Shown: positions 25,769-35,146 of the stretch, piece by piece
Position numbering within the stretch: position 1 is the stretch's first letter
Layout of the letters: each line of letters begins with the position of its first letter
From: Terrimonas sp964445775
Lineage (GTDB): Bacteria; Bacteroidota; Bacteroidia; Chitinophagales; Chitinophagaceae
Reading direction: 5' to 3'
Length of the DNA: 64,000 bases
Assembly (NCBI GenBank): GCA_964445775.1
Contig: CAYUMH010000008.1
Location: forward strand, 1-64,000
Notes under the pieces: generated by a model
Database searches by the model: none
What the model was told of the DNA's origin: nothing
Seen by the model: only the letters and a program-made list of their open reading frames with translations
Translations under genes and position numbers: made by a program

Positions 25769-26803
25769 TTAGTAAGACCAAAGGTCCTGCTCAAAATTGA
25801 AGATCTTTTCTTTAATGTTCTCACCTTCCAGTAAAGCCAGGATCGGGTCTTTAATTACCTGCCTGATGGTCCTGTTAGCGGCATTATCCAAAGTTGATTT
25901 GGTAATATAACTGCTGAACATGCGGCTTTCAAACAATTCTTCCCAGGTCATGCGGCTTTGGCCCATGTTTTTAGGATTATATACTTCGTTCTTAGCCAGC
26001 ATTGGCCTTAAGTCGGGGTAATATATCCAGAACATTGGCTGGCTACCAAACTCTTTACCATTGGGTAAGTATTTAGTAAGTACAGGGGCAATTCCTAAAA
26101 TACGGCAGAACATACGGCTGGCCTCACGGTCAAATACCCACTCTTCCTTGATACGCAATTTTAAAACGCTCTTTGCATCAAAGCTGGCACGTGTAACTAC
26201 ATACTTAACAATCTTATTAATATCATTAGGATCATACTGCGGAACCGTATCGGCACTACCCAATGTCATTTGATTAATATCAGCTACAGTAATAGGTGTG
26301 GTGAACCTGTCGTCGGCAAAAGCAGTAACTTCTCCGTTAGTAACCGCATTCAGCAAAACATTGATGAAAACCTGGCTACCGTTATCGTCTTCCGCTTCAT
26401 AACGGAAAGTCTGGTTCATTTTTTCACGCAGGTCCAGCTCACGCCAAACTTTCTCCGCATATAATGCATCGTCCCAGCGTAAATGTTCATACTCTAAAGG
26501 CGTACGTGCATTTAATCCTTTTTTATCAAAAGCATTATCCTGACGTAAAGAGGTCTTTTTCGTATTACTTGAAACGCCGGAGCTGTCTACTTCAATTGGT
26601 ACACCACCATAAGGATCATAGCCTGAAGGCGGGCGGGTATCGTTAACCTGCTGTTGTTGCTGGTTATTCCCCTGCTGTTGTTGTTGGTTGGTATTGGTAC
26701 CGGTATTATTTCTTCTTCTACCGGTTCTTTGGGCACTTGCATCTGCAACCAATAAAGCTGCAAAGGCAACCAACAAACACTTTTTATAAATTGATAATTT
26801 CAT
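25769..26803 (-). CDS. gldN: gliding motility/T9SS protein GldN
   Basis: Periplasmic component of the type IX secretion system that forms the outer-membrane-associated ring with GldK. The 344 residues begin with a signal peptide ending in DASAQ. A low-complexity Gln/Asn-rich stretch (residues about 35-55) is followed by the conserved GldN core (LRWDDALYAEKVWRELDLRE, YLPNGKEFGSQPMFWIYYPD, MTWEELFESRMFSSYITKS). The gene is the last of gldKLMN, 20 bp after gldM, with a strong terminator behind. The Gln-rich insert is longer than the core needs and looks like expanded CAA/CAG codons. Confidence 0.97.
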   Translation of the reverse strand: MKLSIYKKCLLVAFAALLVADASAQRTGRRRNNTGTNTNQQQQQGNNQQQQQVNDTRPPSGYDPYGGVPIEVDSSGVSSNTKKTSLRQDNAFDKKGLNARTPLEYEHLRWDDALYAEKVWRELDLREKMNQTFRYEAEDDNGSQVFINVLLNAVTNGEVTAFADDRFTTPITVADINQMTLGSADTVPQYDPNDINKIVKYVVTRASFDAKSVLKLRIKEEWVFDREASRMFCRILGIAPVLTKYLPNGKEFGSQPMFWIYYPDLRPMLAKNEVYNPKNMGQSRMTWEELFESRMFSSYITKSTLDNAANRTIRQVIKDPILALLEGENIKEKIFNFEQDLWSY

Positions 26804-26823
26804 AGCGCTGAACTTTAAAAAAA

Positions 26824-28371
26824 TTATTTAAGGTAGTACACCAGTGAGGGGGCAGAAGAAACCCTGCCATCCGGACCCTGTACTCTTATATCATCAATAG
26901 TTACTGTTTTACCACCTTTCGCATGAGCTTTGATATAATTTTGTGCTTGCGAGCTGAACAGGTTACCCTGGCAAACTGCTGTAGCCACATCTCCGTCATC
27001 AGTATCAATGGAGAAAGAGAATGATACCACTTTATAGCTTAATTCAAAAGGAAAGTCTTTAATACCTGCTCCTACACCTGTTTGTGCCCTGAATGCACCT
27101 GCTGCGATAGAAGCGCCACTTTCGTTACCACCTACATAGGCCTGGGCCTTAGGTATAGTACGTACACGGAATTGAGATGCACCGGCTACTTTACCATCCA
27201 CTGATACCGTAATCCGGCAATCATCGGTAACGGTACCTACGCGGGCAATATATTTACCGGCACCAACTTTTGTAATAGAACCGCCACCACCACTGATGCT
27301 TACCTGAACCCTGTCATCACCACCACCGCTGGCAGCAATAGATACAGGATTATCAACACCGATATACAATACATTCATTTTATCCAGGGCAATAGAGGCA
27401 TTAGCCTGACCTACTGTATAGGTAATTGTTTTGCTTATTGATTCAACTTTATTCGTTGTCTGGTTAAAGAACGAAATATTTACCGGAACAGTATGTGTAC
27501 CAATTGAGTTGGCCATCGTTTTATAATGCGCTGCTCCATCTTCTCCAATGGCAAGGGTTGAACCACCAATTGAAATTTTAGGTTGTGCATTTTTACTGAA
27601 AGCACCCACACCTGCTGTAATTTCCAGTTCCTGGCCAGGCATCAGGTAATTTGAACTTTGCCCGATTACCGCAGCGTATGAATCGAATATTACTTCTACT
27701 TTACCAACCTGCTCGTGAATATGAGCCACTACATTGTTCTCAGAAGTTTTAATATCATTCTGCAGTTTACTTAAAATGGTTAAACCGGCTACGGTTGGTA
27801 CCATATTAAAGTTGGCAATATCCCAATCTTTCTTTTTGCCGTCTTTACCAGTTGGTTCAGAAAGGTCTATTTGCAGGGTTTTAGAAAACTTCTCAGCAAT
27901 ACTTGGATCAATTGCCAATAAGTTCTTTTTATAATCAGCCAACATCGTATATAACTTTTTGGCTTCTCCATCCTTTACCATTATCCGGGTAACAATCTCC
28001 TGGCTTCCTTCATTCATATGTTTGTCAGGATTGTCAGGATTATTCGGGTCGCCTCCGGCTGATGTAATGATTTTGCTTTTTAAGCTTTGTATATAATCAA
28101 ATACTGATTTAGACAAAGACGCAGCTTGCTGAGCTTTAGGATACCAAAGATTTGCTCTTTCTGCAGTTTCCGCTTTTTTTGTTTTTTCTTCCAATGAGGC
28201 TAAAATAGTAGAAGTAGAAGCATTTACGGTGGTATTCGTTTTCTCTAAGCTGGAGTTTACGGTTTTAAAGGCATTAAGAATCTCTGATGATACGTTCAGT
28301 GCTAACAGACAGGTTAACACCAGGTACATCAGGTTGATCATCTTCTGCCGCGGCTCTTTAGGTAGTGCCAT
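26824..28371 (-). CDS. gldM: gliding motility/T9SS motor protein GldM
   Basis: Inner-membrane T9SS motor subunit with a large periplasmic rod, 515 residues. The N-terminus ALPKEPRQKMINLMYLVLTC contains the single transmembrane helix (about residues 10-28) and is highly conserved in GldM. Four periplasmic domains follow (for example YLMPGQELEITAGVGAFSKN and IGVDNPVSIAASGGGDDRVQ). It partners with GldL, which drives rotation by proton flow, and contacts GldK/GldN. It is placed 75 bp after gldL and 20 bp before gldN. Confidence 0.98.
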   Translation of the reverse strand: MALPKEPRQKMINLMYLVLTCLLALNVSSEILNAFKTVNSSLEKTNTTVNASTSTILASLEEKTKKAETAERANLWYPKAQQAASLSKSVFDYIQSLKSKIITSAGGDPNNPDNPDKHMNEGSQEIVTRIMVKDGEAKKLYTMLADYKKNLLAIDPSIAEKFSKTLQIDLSEPTGKDGKKKDWDIANFNMVPTVAGLTILSKLQNDIKTSENNVVAHIHEQVGKVEVIFDSYAAVIGQSSNYLMPGQELEITAGVGAFSKNAQPKISIGGSTLAIGEDGAAHYKTMANSIGTHTVPVNISFFNQTTNKVESISKTITYTVGQANASIALDKMNVLYIGVDNPVSIAASGGGDDRVQVSISGGGGSITKVGAGKYIARVGTVTDDCRITVSVDGKVAGASQFRVRTIPKAQAYVGGNESGASIAAGAFRAQTGVGAGIKDFPFELSYKVVSFSFSIDTDDGDVATAVCQGNLFSSQAQNYIKAHAKGGKTVTIDDIRVQGPDGRVSSAPSLVYYLK

Positions 28372-28446
28372 AACTGGTCAAAAAATTTATAGTCTTTTAT
28401 AAAATATTTTTCTTTTACAACTTTGGTTTATCAAACAGGATGATAA

Positions 28447-29226
28447 TTATTTACCCTGCATAGCAGTTAACATATTACCATAAATGCCGTTCAGGCGACC
28501 CAGGTTAGTAGCCAGGCTACCAATCTGTTCCTGTACTTTCTTAGCATCATCCGCACTGTTGATCAGGCTGGCAGAAGTTTCGGAAAGTTTACCATAAAAA
28601 CCATTCAGGGCTTTCAGGTGGTTATTGCTTTCCTGCAATTCCAGCTCATAAATTGTATTTAAAGACGACAAGTTTTTAGTTAATACCTGCACCTGGTCGT
28701 GGAAGGTTTTAGCGCCTTCAGTTGCCAGGTTAAAAGCACCTACCGAATTGGCCGAACTTACATACGCCTCTTTCACTTTATCCAGGGCGGCCGTAACTTC
28801 TTTTGTTTTAGCGGTATAATCACCGGTAGCCGCCACAACATCACTGATATTGTTCATGTTACCGATAGTTTCATTTAATTTTTTAAAGTTGTCACCTAAA
28901 CGGTTTAACACTTCAGGAGTTACATGTGCATCAATTAATGCTTTATCTAAAGCGGCAATAGCGCCACCTTTTGCTGGTCTTACTACTTCACCGGCAACAG
29001 TTAATTCTTCAGAATGAGAATTATCAGGTAATGCAGGATAAATAACATATAACACACCATATAAAGCAAAGATAACAGCCTCAGTTACCAGACCGATCCA
29101 CAGCCAGGTGTCGGCATCAGGAGCGTGGGTAATTTTTCTTAATGCACCCCATAATACAATTGCTGCTGCAAATGATACTGCTACGTCAACCCATTTACTA
29201 ACTTTTGAAGGAATAGCTGCTGCCAT
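28447..29226 (-). CDS. gldL: gliding motility/T9SS motor protein GldL
   Basis: Inner-membrane proton-conducting subunit of the T9SS motor, 259 residues. Two transmembrane helices are visible near residues 12-28 (VDVAVSFAAAIVLWGALRKI) and 42-63 (WIGLVTEAVIFALYGVLYVI), with an acidic residue in the second helix as expected. The remaining two thirds is a cytoplasmic helical coiled-coil domain (ALDKVKEAYVSSANSVGAF, LNRLGDNFKKLNETIGNMNN). The gene lies between gldK (148-bp gap with a stem-loop) and gldM. Confidence 0.98.
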   Translation of the reverse strand: MAAAIPSKVSKWVDVAVSFAAAIVLWGALRKITHAPDADTWLWIGLVTEAVIFALYGVLYVIYPALPDNSHSEELTVAGEVVRPAKGGAIAALDKALIDAHVTPEVLNRLGDNFKKLNETIGNMNNISDVVAATGDYTAKTKEVTAALDKVKEAYVSSANSVGAFNLATEGAKTFHDQVQVLTKNLSSLNTIYELELQESNNHLKALNGFYGKLSETSASLINSADDAKKVQEQIGSLATNLGRLNGIYGNMLTAMQGK

Positions 29227-29277
29227 AAAATAATGATTTTAAAAAAATAGTTTTTGATGAAGAAGATTGGTGAAATG

Positions 29278-29314
29278 AACCGGGGTGTGATGCAAGTTTT
29301 ATTACACCCCGGTT
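29278..29314 (-). other. stem-loop between gldK and gldL
   Basis: AACCGGGGTGT (29278-29288) and ACACCCCGGTT (29304-29314) form a perfect 11-bp stem with a 15-nt loop. No T-run follows on the minus strand, so it is probably not a full terminator. It could be an mRNA-processing or partial attenuation site that sets the GldK to GldLMN ratio. Confidence 0.6.
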
Positions 29315-29374
29315 ATTTATAACTTAAAAAGTAATTACAATATTGTATTGCCCCAGGTAAAGCGGCAATTTTAT

Positions 29375-30664
29375 TTATCTGCGGCCCCCGGCTGCGGGTA
29401 AATCAATCACCGAACGGAAACCGATGTAAGATTTTGCAGAATCCTGGTATTCGTAAGTGCTGGTACCGGTTTGCAGGTAGTATCCAACATCTTTCCAGCT
29501 ACCGCCACGGATAATTTTACGTTTCATTAATGGTGGGTCGTCGTCTTTGGCATTCCAGCGTACATCAGGGTTCATATCGTGCTGAAAGTTGTTACGTCCT
29601 TCGTAGAAGATAGAAGAAGTCCACTCGGCTACGTTACCCGACATACAGTACAGGCCAAAGTCGTTAGGCCAGTAAGCATCGGCACGTACGGTATAGAAAC
29701 CGCCATCCTCAGGGTAGTTACCACGGCCTGGTTTAAAGTTGGCCATTAAACATCCTTTTTTATTACGTAAGTAAGGACCACCCCAGGGGAACATAGATTG
29801 TGAGCGGCCACCACGGGCGGCATATTCCCATTGTGCTTCTGTAGGCAGACGGAAGTCAGACTCGGTTACCCTTTTTTTGCCTTCCAGGAAGGAATTCAGG
29901 TAATGTGTTCTCCATTCGCAGAAGGCAGTTGCCTGTTTCCAGTTTACACCTACAACAGGGTAATTATCAAAAGCGGGGTGAGAGAAATAACGTTTGGTCA
30001 TGGGCTCGTTGTAAGAGTAAGAGAAGTCTCTTACCCATACCAGCGTATCCGGGTAAATAGGAACGTCTTTTTTAATGATAAATTTAGAGCGGGGTTTGTT
30101 CTCGTTCTCTCTTTTGGCATTTTCTTTCAGGTCATGAACCTCAGAGTGGTATTTCAACTCTTTCACATCCAGTTCTTTTTTGCCATAAATTCTGTCTTCA
30201 GGAGCCAGGATAAGGTTGGTATTTGCCAACTCTTCCATATTCTTGGGATCATCCCACCTGAATTTTTTCATCGCTGCCCAATCAACACCTTCAACGCCGT
30301 TGGCATCAGCTTTTACTTTGTTTAATTTACGGGCTACAGTTGAGTCGCGCACCCATTGTACAAATTGGCGGTACTCTGCATTGGTAACTTCGGTGGCATC
30401 CATCCAGAAGCCACTGATAGAAACGGAACGGTTACGGGCACTAAAGGCATAAGCAGGATCTTCATCGCTGGGCCCCATGTGAAAAGTTCCCTGTGGCACA
30501 TATACCATGCCCACCGGCTTTTTCAAATTGGACCGCGTACCCGCCGACACACCATGTAACTGGCCGTCGTTAGGCAATGAACCGCCTTTGTTCTTTCCCG
30601 AATTACAGCTTGCAAACACCATCAGGGCTGCAAATGCTAAAAACGCATAGTTAGGGTTTCTCAT
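29375..30664 (-). CDS. gldK: gliding motility/T9SS lipoprotein GldK
   Basis: Outer-membrane lipoprotein of the T9SS core ring, with a formylglycine-generating-enzyme-like fold. From the ATG at 30664 the protein begins MRNPNYAFLAFAALMVFASC, giving a lipobox FASC. The FGE-like domain runs from VGMVYVPQGTFHMGPSDEDP to KIIRGGSWKDVGYYLQTG, with DATEVTNAEYRQFV and RLPTEAQWEYAARGG as family anchors. The open frame extends upstream to 30721, but the candidate promoter at 30690 lies inside that extension, which argues for the shorter start. It is first in gldKLMN. Confidence 0.96.
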   Translation of the reverse strand: MRNPNYAFLAFAALMVFASCNSGKNKGGSLPNDGQLHGVSAGTRSNLKKPVGMVYVPQGTFHMGPSDEDPAYAFSARNRSVSISGFWMDATEVTNAEYRQFVQWVRDSTVARKLNKVKADANGVEGVDWAAMKKFRWDDPKNMEELANTNLILAPEDRIYGKKELDVKELKYHSEVHDLKENAKRENENKPRSKFIIKKDVPIYPDTLVWVRDFSYSYNEPMTKRYFSHPAFDNYPVVGVNWKQATAFCEWRTHYLNSFLEGKKRVTESDFRLPTEAQWEYAARGGRSQSMFPWGGPYLRNKKGCLMANFKPGRGNYPEDGGFYTVRADAYWPNDFGLYCMSGNVAEWTSSIFYEGRNNFQHDMNPDVRWNAKDDDPPLMKRKIIRGGSWKDVGYYLQTGTSTYEYQDSAKSYIGFRSVIDLPAAGGRR

Positions 30665-30689
30665 TATCATACACTTAAAGGGTATTGGA

Positions 30690-30723
30690 CAAATATAATA
30701 TTTTGGTCTATTTGCAGTCACAA
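30690..30723 (-). promoter_or_regulatory. Bacteroidetes-type promoter of gldKLMN
   Basis: On the minus strand TATATTTG (30697-30690) matches the -7 consensus TAnnTTTG, with a -33-like TTG at 30723-30721 and 23 bp between them. Transcription would begin near 30684, about 20 nt before the chosen gldK ATG. Confidence 0.6.
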
Positions 30724-30824
30724 GGATACAATTTATTTTTAAACAAACAAATGGTTTAATACTTCGTAAATTATCTAACGCTGCGTTAAATATTTTATTG
30801 CATTTAACAGAAAATTAATTATTT

Positions 30825-32909
30825 TTATAATTCTTTGTTAATCAATATAATAAGTTCTTTTATAGTAGCAACTGGTGCCTTACAGCTAAACTCCCGACAC
30901 AAAAAAATATTCGCATTTCCCAACTTTTTTTTGCCCCTGGCCCATTCCAAATGCTCATTTTTTTTATCCACAGTCAGCATTATTTTAAACGGCAGATACT
31001 CATATAGTGTTTTAAAATATATGTCTTTATCGGGTTCCACCACCACTATTTCCTGTGTACCCGCATATAATTCCAGCAACATACTGACCCATATGCCAAA
31101 AGAAGCCGGGTATTGATGAACAGATTTGCTTAAACCCTGCACCATCCCTAAACCCCTTTCTGCCCATTCGGCCTTGCCAAAAACGATGGACAACCTGTAT
31201 AAATTGTGCGCCATCACACTATTTCCCGATGGTACCGCCCCGTCATACACTTCTTTTTTACGTAACAACAGGTCGGTCTGCTCTTTACCCGTATAATAAA
31301 AAAACAGGTTTTGCTCATCGCTAAAGTTTGCAATCACCAGCTCCGTTAGTTCCTGTGCTTTCAGCAACCAGTCAAATTCGGTTGTTATTTCATATAAATA
31401 ATACAGGGCATCTATTAAACAGGCATAATCGTCCAAAAATGCCGGGTACCGGGCCTCGTTGTTCTTCCAGGTATGGTTCAACAACCCATTATCGCCCTTA
31501 AACACATCCAGGAGAAACTGCATATTTTTAATGGCCAGGGTTTTATAGGCTTCATTACCGGTAGCCATAAAAGCCTGGCTGCAGGCCTTATTCATAAGGG
31601 CATTCCAGCCCAGTATTACTTTATCGTCCAGCCCGGGTGCTATACGTGTGTACCGGTGTTGCAGCAATATTTCCTTCCCCCTGTTTAAAACAGCGTTTAC
31701 CTCCGCTGCTGTTTTACCATAGGTTGCTGCCACTTTATCCAAAGGCGCTTTCACCTGTAAAATATTCACTTCTTCCCAATTACCGGCTTCGGTTATATCA
31801 TAGTAAGCGCAAAACAAAGCAGCATCAGCCCCTAACAAAGCTGTTACCACCTCTTTGGTCCACACATAGTATTTCCCTTCTACTCCTTCACTATCCGCAT
31901 CCAGGGCTGCAAAAAAACCACCCTGTGCATGCATCAGGTCTCTTTGTACAAAAGCCATGGTTTCCTCAATGGCTCCCCGGTAATGTGGCTGCGCCGTTAA
32001 CTGGTAAGCCTCACACATTGCCGATACCAGTAAGGCATTATCGTATAACATTTTTTCAAAATGTGGCACCAGCCATTCCATATCGGTGGCATAACGGGCA
32101 AAGCCTCCGCCAAGCTGGTCATATATACCACCGCGGATCATTTTATCCAGCGATAAAAGGGCCTGCGCCTGGCATTCCTGCCCCAGCTGCGCATCTGTTT
32201 CCTGCAATTCCTTATTGTGTTTGCACAGGTAGGCCATGCGTAATAAAAAACGGATTACAAATGTCTGCGGAAATTTTGGGGCCGCCCCAAAACCACCAAA
32301 CTGGCTATCGGCCTGTTGTAATACCTGCCTGGCCATGGCGGCGATATCTGTTGTGGTAATCCCAAACGATGTTATATCAGCCGGCATACCGCCAAACTGA
32401 TTGGCCTTGTCCAGGTGGGCTGTCAGGTAACTCCCCTGTTCTTCAATTTCGGCCCGCCTTTCCTTATAGGCATTGGTAATACCGGTTAGTACATCTTTCC
32501 ACGATTGCCTGCCATATAAACTTCGTGGCGGAAAATAGGTGCCACCATAAAAAGGCTTTTTATCCGGCGTTAAAAACACATTCAGCGGCCAGCCTCCCTG
32601 CCCGGTCATGGCCTGTACCGCATCCATATAAATATGATCCAGGTCGGGCCTTTCCTCCCGGTCAATTTTAATATTCACAAAATGTTCATTCATTATCGCC
32701 GCCACTGTTTCGTCCTCAAAGCTTTCCCGCTCCATTACATGGCACCAGTGACAGGCCGCATAGCCAATGCTCACCAGTATAGGCTTATCCTCCTGCCTGG
32801 CTTTTGTCAATGCTTCTTCGCCCCAGGGGTACCACTGTACCGGGTTATGGGCATGCTGCAATAAATACGGGCTTGTTTCGTGAATTAAATGATTGGTATG
32901 TGTTGCCAT
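30825..32909 (-). CDS. thioredoxin-fold DUF255 protein (YyaL/SPATA20 family)
   Basis: Cytoplasmic protein of about 694 residues in the thioredoxin-like DUF255 plus (alpha/alpha)6-barrel family. The N-terminus LIHETSPYLLQHAHNPVQWY is the family signature. A CxxC redox motif sits in GYAACHWCHVMERESFED near residue 54, followed by GGWPLNVFLTPDKKPFYGGT. The C-terminal two thirds resembles N-acylglucosamine epimerase/cellobiose-epimerase barrels (LVPHFEKMLYDNALL, AALDADSEGVEGKYYVW). I chose the ATG at 32909; the frame opens at 33005 but the extra residues are not family-like and include repeat-like DNA. The biochemical role of the family is unsettled. Confidence 0.9.
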   Translation of the reverse strand: MATHTNHLIHETSPYLLQHAHNPVQWYPWGEEALTKARQEDKPILVSIGYAACHWCHVMERESFEDETVAAIMNEHFVNIKIDREERPDLDHIYMDAVQAMTGQGGWPLNVFLTPDKKPFYGGTYFPPRSLYGRQSWKDVLTGITNAYKERRAEIEEQGSYLTAHLDKANQFGGMPADITSFGITTTDIAAMARQVLQQADSQFGGFGAAPKFPQTFVIRFLLRMAYLCKHNKELQETDAQLGQECQAQALLSLDKMIRGGIYDQLGGGFARYATDMEWLVPHFEKMLYDNALLVSAMCEAYQLTAQPHYRGAIEETMAFVQRDLMHAQGGFFAALDADSEGVEGKYYVWTKEVVTALLGADAALFCAYYDITEAGNWEEVNILQVKAPLDKVAATYGKTAAEVNAVLNRGKEILLQHRYTRIAPGLDDKVILGWNALMNKACSQAFMATGNEAYKTLAIKNMQFLLDVFKGDNGLLNHTWKNNEARYPAFLDDYACLIDALYYLYEITTEFDWLLKAQELTELVIANFSDEQNLFFYYTGKEQTDLLLRKKEVYDGAVPSGNSVMAHNLYRLSIVFGKAEWAERGLGMVQGLSKSVHQYPASFGIWVSMLLELYAGTQEIVVVEPDKDIYFKTLYEYLPFKIMLTVDKKNEHLEWARGKKKLGNANIFLCREFSCKAPVATIKELIILINKEL

Positions 32910-33106
32910 ACCGTAAATGTCGGTGAATAGTGCGGTATAAAAATATTTACGGCGTAATCGCTGCTGTTGTTTTTTTGAAGCAGCAACTGCAGTAACTCCG
33001 TTCACCGATAGTTTCCCGCTTTTGCTGCCAGCCCCTTCACCTTTTCATTAATACAACGTATATATATTGGCGTAAAAAATACTTTCGTTTAATTTTTACC
33101 CTGAAG

Positions 33107-33292
33107 GTGGGCTGTCCGCGTCAATCGGGGCTATCAGCAGCAGCAGTACAAAGCCGGGCTTGGGTAAACAGACGAAGGGCTGCCCGATGGCAGCGGCATT
33201 CCGCCGAAGGGCTGTGCGGGGCAGGGAGCGGCGGAATACAGCGTACAGCGGGAACTACAGCTGCATAGCAATGCTATAGCCGACAGCCCCAC
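33107..33292 (-). repeat. dispersed repeat family I, long copy
   Basis: GC-rich, about 186 bp, bounded by GTGGGCTGTC (33107-33116) and GACAGCCCCAC (33282-33292), i.e. inverted termini with one extra base. Internal words GGGCAGCCCTTCG and CAGCTGTAGTTCCCGC (minus sense) match the copy at 22911. No open frame fills it. It lies between hemD and the DUF255 gene. Confidence 0.65.
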
Positions 33293-33321
33293 ATAATCAC
33301 TTAGTGAGGGGAGAACTTTGT

Positions 33322-34116
33322 TTATTTTTTTTGTGCTGCTAAAAAATGGTCCAGTGCCGATATCATGCTGGGCGCCTTGGGTTGCGGGGCAATAATGCCC
33401 GGAGCCAGGCCTGCTTCTTCGGCGGCCTTGGTAGTATTGCTGCCAAAAGTGCCTATTACCGTCCCGTTTTGTTTAAATTCGGGCTGGTTATCAAATAAAC
33501 TTTTTATACCACTGGGAGTAAAGAAACAGATGACATCGTAATCGTTGCTGGTCAGCATCTCTTTTACATCATTACTTTGTGTACGGTACAAAAAGCCCAT
33601 AGCAAACTCGCAGTTGTTGGATTTAAGCCAGTTTACAATATCATTATCCTGCTGGTTTTCTGAACAAACATAAAGGAACTTTTCGTTGCCCTTGTGTTTG
33701 TTGATCACATCAAACATGCTTTTGTTGGAGCCGTCGGCGCCATAAAACACTTTACGCTTACGGTACAGGATAAATTTTTGCAGGTATAAGGCAACCGCTT
33801 CAGTAATGCAGAAGTATTTGGTATCCTGCGATACGCTTACTTTCATTTCCTCACAAATACGAAAAAAATGATCGATAGCATTACGGCTGGTGAAGATAAT
33901 TCCTGTGTAGGAGGCAATGTCAATTTTCTGACGCCTGAATTCTTTAGCCGGAATTCCTTCCAACCTGATGAATGATTGGAAGTGAAGATTTACACCATAC
34001 TTCCGTTCTAATTCAAAGTATGGCGACTTTTCGCTCTCGGGTCTTGGCTGTGTGATCAAGATGCTTTGGACCCCATTGGTTTTTTTTCCAGTAGTTGTAA
34101 CTCCGTTTTTTACCAT
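33322..34116 (-). CDS. hemD: uroporphyrinogen-III synthase
   Basis: Cyclises hydroxymethylbilane to uroporphyrinogen III in haem/sirohaem synthesis. The protein is about 264 residues from the ATG at 34116 (the longer frame to 34143 begins at TTG). The HemD bilobed fold is recognisable from SILITQPRPESEKSPYFELE, TGIIFTSRNAIDHFFRICEE, YDVICFFTPSGIKSLFDNQP and IGTFGSNTTKAAEEAGL. It lies about 40 bp downstream of the DUF4271 gene, an arrangement common in Bacteroidetes, and probably shares the transcript of the BamA-like and DUF4271 genes. hemW is about 3 kb away on the other strand. Confidence 0.88.
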   Translation of the reverse strand: MVKNGVTTTGKKTNGVQSILITQPRPESEKSPYFELERKYGVNLHFQSFIRLEGIPAKEFRRQKIDIASYTGIIFTSRNAIDHFFRICEEMKVSVSQDTKYFCITEAVALYLQKFILYRKRKVFYGADGSNKSMFDVINKHKGNEKFLYVCSENQQDNDIVNWLKSNNCEFAMGFLYRTQSNDVKEMLTSNDYDVICFFTPSGIKSLFDNQPEFKQNGTVIGTFGSNTTKAAEEAGLAPGIIAPQPKAPSMISALDHFLAAQKK

Positions 34117-34154
34117 GTGAATTTCCGCTAAAGTTGGGCGCAAAGGTACGTGTT

Positions 34155-35078
34155 TTATTTAAAAATTGTTATTACCAATTTATAAAGTACTAACACAGGG
34201 GCTACTTCAAAGGCACAGAAGTATAAAAAGAAATGAAAAACACTCACTTGTACATAGGTACGCACGGCCGAAAGGGCCAGGATATAGCGGTATAAAAGCA
34301 GGCCGCCAATAACAGTCCATGACAAAACCCAGGCCGCGCCGGCCACCCCCGCAGGGCTAAAAGCAACAATGAATAGTACCGGCAGTAAAAAAATACCCAG
34401 CACTTTGTTAATAATAAATACAATAAATATATAGGTATCGGTAAGGGCCCGTACATTAAACACCCAGCCCGTGGCTTTAAGTGATACAAACTTAACCAGG
34501 TATACACCGGCCAGGCCCGCACAACAGTACAAAACAAATAACCAGAAATTATGCACCGGCACCCTGTTTTCTGTATAATAAAACAGGAAGGCCGCATATA
34601 ACCCGCCGGCTATAACAAATAATAAATTAAACAGTAAAGATGGTAAAGGTGTCTGGCTTAACTGCTCCGTTAACTGGCGTTGCTTTAAAGTGGTGCGGAA
34701 GAATAAACGCCAGAGATCACTTAAGTATTTAGGAAACAACAGGCGTAATACCGCAAAGTAGAGTAGTAAGCCCATCAGGCCATAAAACAGCATATCCTTA
34801 TCGGTGCGTTTTTTAAGTTGTCCGCCAGCTACAAGGGGCTGTTTACCAAAACTAAAATAAGGCATGTGCTCCAGCACCTGTACATACAGGGGAATGCCCG
34901 GGCGTGTTTGCCAGGCCGCCACCGGCACCAAGGGTTTTTTAACGGTAAGGGTATCAACCGGTATAGTAACAGCCAGTGAATCCTTCCCTTTTTTAGTTAA
35001 GGAATCAGTAACAGGTTGCGCCAGCAAGCCCTGCAGTATCAACAATAAAAAAGAAAGTAAACCGGCTATTCGTTTCAA
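34155..35078 (-). CDS. DUF4271 integral membrane protein
   Basis: Multi-pass inner-membrane protein of 307 residues in the Bacteroidetes-specific DUF4271 family. A cleavable signal peptide (KRIAGLLSFLLLILQGLLAQ) is followed by a periplasmic Pro/Lys-rich segment of about 80 residues. About six transmembrane helices follow (FYGLMGLLLYFAVLRLLFPK, FNLLFVIAGGLYAAFLFYYT, FIVFIINKVLGIFLLPVLFI). No ATG is available near the signal peptide; the frame starts with TTG at 35078. It is followed directly by hemD. The molecular role is unknown. Confidence 0.82.
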   Translation of the reverse strand: MKRIAGLLSFLLLILQGLLAQPVTDSLTKKGKDSLAVTIPVDTLTVKKPLVPVAAWQTRPGIPLYVQVLEHMPYFSFGKQPLVAGGQLKKRTDKDMLFYGLMGLLLYFAVLRLLFPKYLSDLWRLFFRTTLKQRQLTEQLSQTPLPSLLFNLLFVIAGGLYAAFLFYYTENRVPVHNFWLFVLYCCAGLAGVYLVKFVSLKATGWVFNVRALTDTYIFIVFIINKVLGIFLLPVLFIVAFSPAGVAGAAWVLSWTVIGGLLLYRYILALSAVRTYVQVSVFHFFLYFCAFEVAPVLVLYKLVITIFK

Positions 35079-35146
35079 AAAAAGTAATTGTTTGTCAAAA
35101 ATAAGCGAACACGCCGAAGCTATGAAACAGAATAGCTTTTATGTGA

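Noticed and set aside
30665..30721. N-terminal extension of GldK (start at 30721)
   Set aside because: The lipoprotein signal begins at 30664, and the candidate promoter lies inside the extension.
31637..32359. 240-codon plus-strand open frame opposite the DUF255 gene
   Set aside because: Pro/His/Leu-rich shadow of a well-supported gene; no family-like motif.
32910..33005. N-terminal extension of the DUF255 protein
   Set aside because: The family N-terminus begins at the ATG at 32909; the upstream codons are partly repeat-like DNA.
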